Shown here: in pieces, positions 42,424-43,473 of the stretch | Numbering within the stretch: the first letter of the stretch is position 1 | How the letters are laid out: each line of letters starts with the position of its first letter | NCBI RefSeq assembly: GCF_001591345.1 | Contig: NZ_BCUS01000049.1 | Location: forward strand, 1 to 43,473 | Direction of reading: 5' to 3' | Source of the DNA: Variovorax boronicumulans NBRC 103145 | Lineage (GTDB): Bacteria; Pseudomonadota; Gammaproteobacteria; Burkholderiales; Burkholderiaceae_C | DNA length: 43,473 bases | Made by a program: the position numbers and the translations under genes | Notes under the pieces: model-generated | The model's database searches: none | What the model was told of the DNA's origin: nothing | What the model saw: only the letters and a program-made list of their open reading frames with translations

Positions 42424-43473
42424 CACGCCTTTTCGACCTGCACCAGGCAGTCGTAGAAGGTCGGGCCGCGGCCGATGTCGGTCAGGCGCTGGCTGGTCAG
42501 CTCGTTGACGTTGGTGCCGTCCATGCCGAGCTTGCGCCACCAGATGCCCATGCCGTGCACCACGCCCTGGCGCGCGCGGCGCGACACCTCGGCGCGGCAG
42601 CGGTGCTCGCCGCGCTGGTTGAACACGCGCACCGTGGCGCCGTCCTCGATGCCGCGCGCGGCGGCGTCGTCAGCGTGGATCTCGAGCAGCGGCTCGACCT
42701 CGATGGCGCGCAGGCTGGTCACGTTGACGAAGGTCGAATTGAGGAAGTTGCGCGCCGGCGGCGAGATCATGGCCAGCGGGAACTCGGTCGAGCTGCCGGC
42801 CGGCTCCCAGTTGGGCACGTGGTCGGGCAGGCCGTCCATGCCCATGGCCTGCAGGCGCTCGCTGAAGAATTCGCAGCGGCCCGAGGGCGTGGGGAACCTG
42901 CCTTCGGCGAACGGCGCCTCGGCCAGCTTCAGGCTGGTGAAGCCTTGCGCGCGCAGCTGCTCGAAGTCGATCGCCTTCTCGGCGAAGGCGGTGCGGCACA
43001 ACGACTCGTCGCTCTCCGAGAAGCAGGGCTCGTCGAAACCCAGGCGGCGCGCCAGTTCGCGGAACACCCAGGCGTTGCTGCGGGCCTCGCCGCGCGGCGC
43101 CACGGCCGGGCGGTTCAGCAGCACGTCGGTGTGGCCGTAGCTGCAGTGGATGTCCCAGTGCTCGAGCTGCGTGGTGGCGGGCAGCAGGTAGTCGGCGTAG
43201 TCGGCGGTGTCGGTGCGGAACTGCTCCAGCACCACGGTGAAGAGGTCTTCGCGCGCGAAGCCCGCCACCACCTTGGCCGACTCGGGCGCCACCGCCACCG
43301 GGTTGCTGTTGTAGACCACGACGGCCTTCACCGGCTTGGCGGTGTCGAGCAGCGCATCGCCGATGGTGCTCATGTTGATGGTGCGCGGCTTGCGCCCGGC
43401 CAGCAGGTCGGGGCGCTGCAGCGCGGCGCGGTCGACCGGGTAGTGGCCCGAGCTGCTGAGCAGCAGGCCGCCC
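42423..43473 (-). CDS. molybdopterin-dependent oxidoreductase, C-terminal part (cut by window edge)
   Basis: About 350 residues of the C-terminal part are present and the frame is open to the window end; residues at the edge read SSGHYPVDRAALQRPDLLAG followed by RKPRTINMSTIGDAL. The molybdopterin-binding signatures include VVVYNSNPVAVAPES, the DYADYLLPATTQLEHWD segment, ISPPARNFLNSTFVN, and LEIHADDAAARGIEDGATVR. It belongs to the DMSO-reductase superfamily. The ORF starting at 43373 begins at an internal Met and is not the true start. The cofactor-containing N-terminal iron-sulfur domain lies outside the window. Substrate unknown. Confidence 0.9.
   Translation of the reverse strand, partial: GGLLLSSSGHYPVDRAALQRPDLLAGRKPRTINMSTIGDALLDTAKPVKAVVVYNSNPVAVAPESAKVVAGFAREDLFTVVLEQFRTDTADYADYLLPATTQLEHWDIHCSYGHTDVLLNRPAVAPRGEARSNAWVFRELARRLGFDEPCFSESDESLCRTAFAEKAIDFEQLRAQGFTSLKLAEAPFAEGRFPTPSGRCEFFSERLQAMGMDGLPDHVPNWEPAGSSTEFPLAMISPPARNFLNSTFVNVTSLRAIEVEPLLEIHADDAAARGIEDGATVRVFNQRGEHRCRAEVSRRARQGVVHGMGIWWRKLGMDGTNVNELTSQRLTDIGRGPTFYDCLVQVEKA

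Overview
The window is 43.5 kb of GC-rich, densely coding DNA with ATGA and GTGA stop/start overlaps inside operons. Bug-type and branched-chain solute receptors, a gentisate pathway with a NagR-like LysR regulator, PHA-granule proteins and an acyl-CoA-binding protein all suggest a metabolically versatile betaproteobacterium. Comamonadaceae, probably Variovorax or a close relative, is my inference from gene content and style; no rRNA or marker gene is present to prove it. I saw no tRNA, rRNA, CRISPR array, insertion sequence or phage gene.

Layout. (1) 1-6002: a first sugar/polyol locus. A divergent FGGY kinase (cut by the window start) faces a CUT2 ABC importer (binding protein with a Tat-like leader, ATPase, permease), an aldo/keto reductase and a class I aldolase; the locus ends in a strong hairpin. 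(2) 6169-10947: one 1573-residue exported modular protein (beta-propeller repeats, Ig-like, LamG-like, PKD, second propeller, two c-type haem motifs, ricin-B lectin) followed by a clear terminator. (3) 11036-11275: an orphan F0 c-subunit gene behind a structured leader. (4) 11433-16038: a five-gene branched-chain-type ABC importer. (5) 16060-20448, minus strand: methyltransferase, atypical SDR, SMI1/KNR4-like protein, glutathione S-transferase, TesB thioesterase and a lipoprotein. (6) 20479-28056: a gentisate module (gentisate dioxygenase, fumarylpyruvate hydrolase, 3-hydroxybenzoate 6-hydroxylase) continuing into two Bug receptors and an FAD oxidoreductase, with a divergent LysR gene. (7) 28131-32432: hotdog thioesterase, phasin, TetR regulator, TPR protein, acyl-CoA-binding protein and CoA-transferase. 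(8) 32740-40961: a second CUT2 polyol locus with AraC regulator, importer, zinc dehydrogenase, FGGY kinase and L-xylulose-reductase-like SDR, interrupted by a composite inverted repeat. (9) 40977-43473, minus strand: PHA-system protein, M-site lipoprotein aminopeptidase and the C-terminal part of a molybdopterin oxidoreductase.

How the parts work together. Two independent CUT2 loci each pair an importer with a kinase and oxidoreductases, so imported sugars or sugar alcohols are probably oxidised or reduced, phosphorylated and, in the first locus, cleaved by the aldolase. The aromatic module would take 3-hydroxybenzoate via gentisate and ring cleavage to fumarate and pyruvate, although no maleylpyruvate isomerase is recognisable. 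A loose acyl-CoA/PHA theme runs through 28-31 kb and recurs at 41 kb.

The least explained items are the giant modular cytochrome, the orphan c-subunit with its leader hairpin, the 48-bp inverted repeat pair at 39.97-40.16 kb whose inner stem shows a compensatory change, and an SDR lacking the catalytic Tyr-Lys pair.
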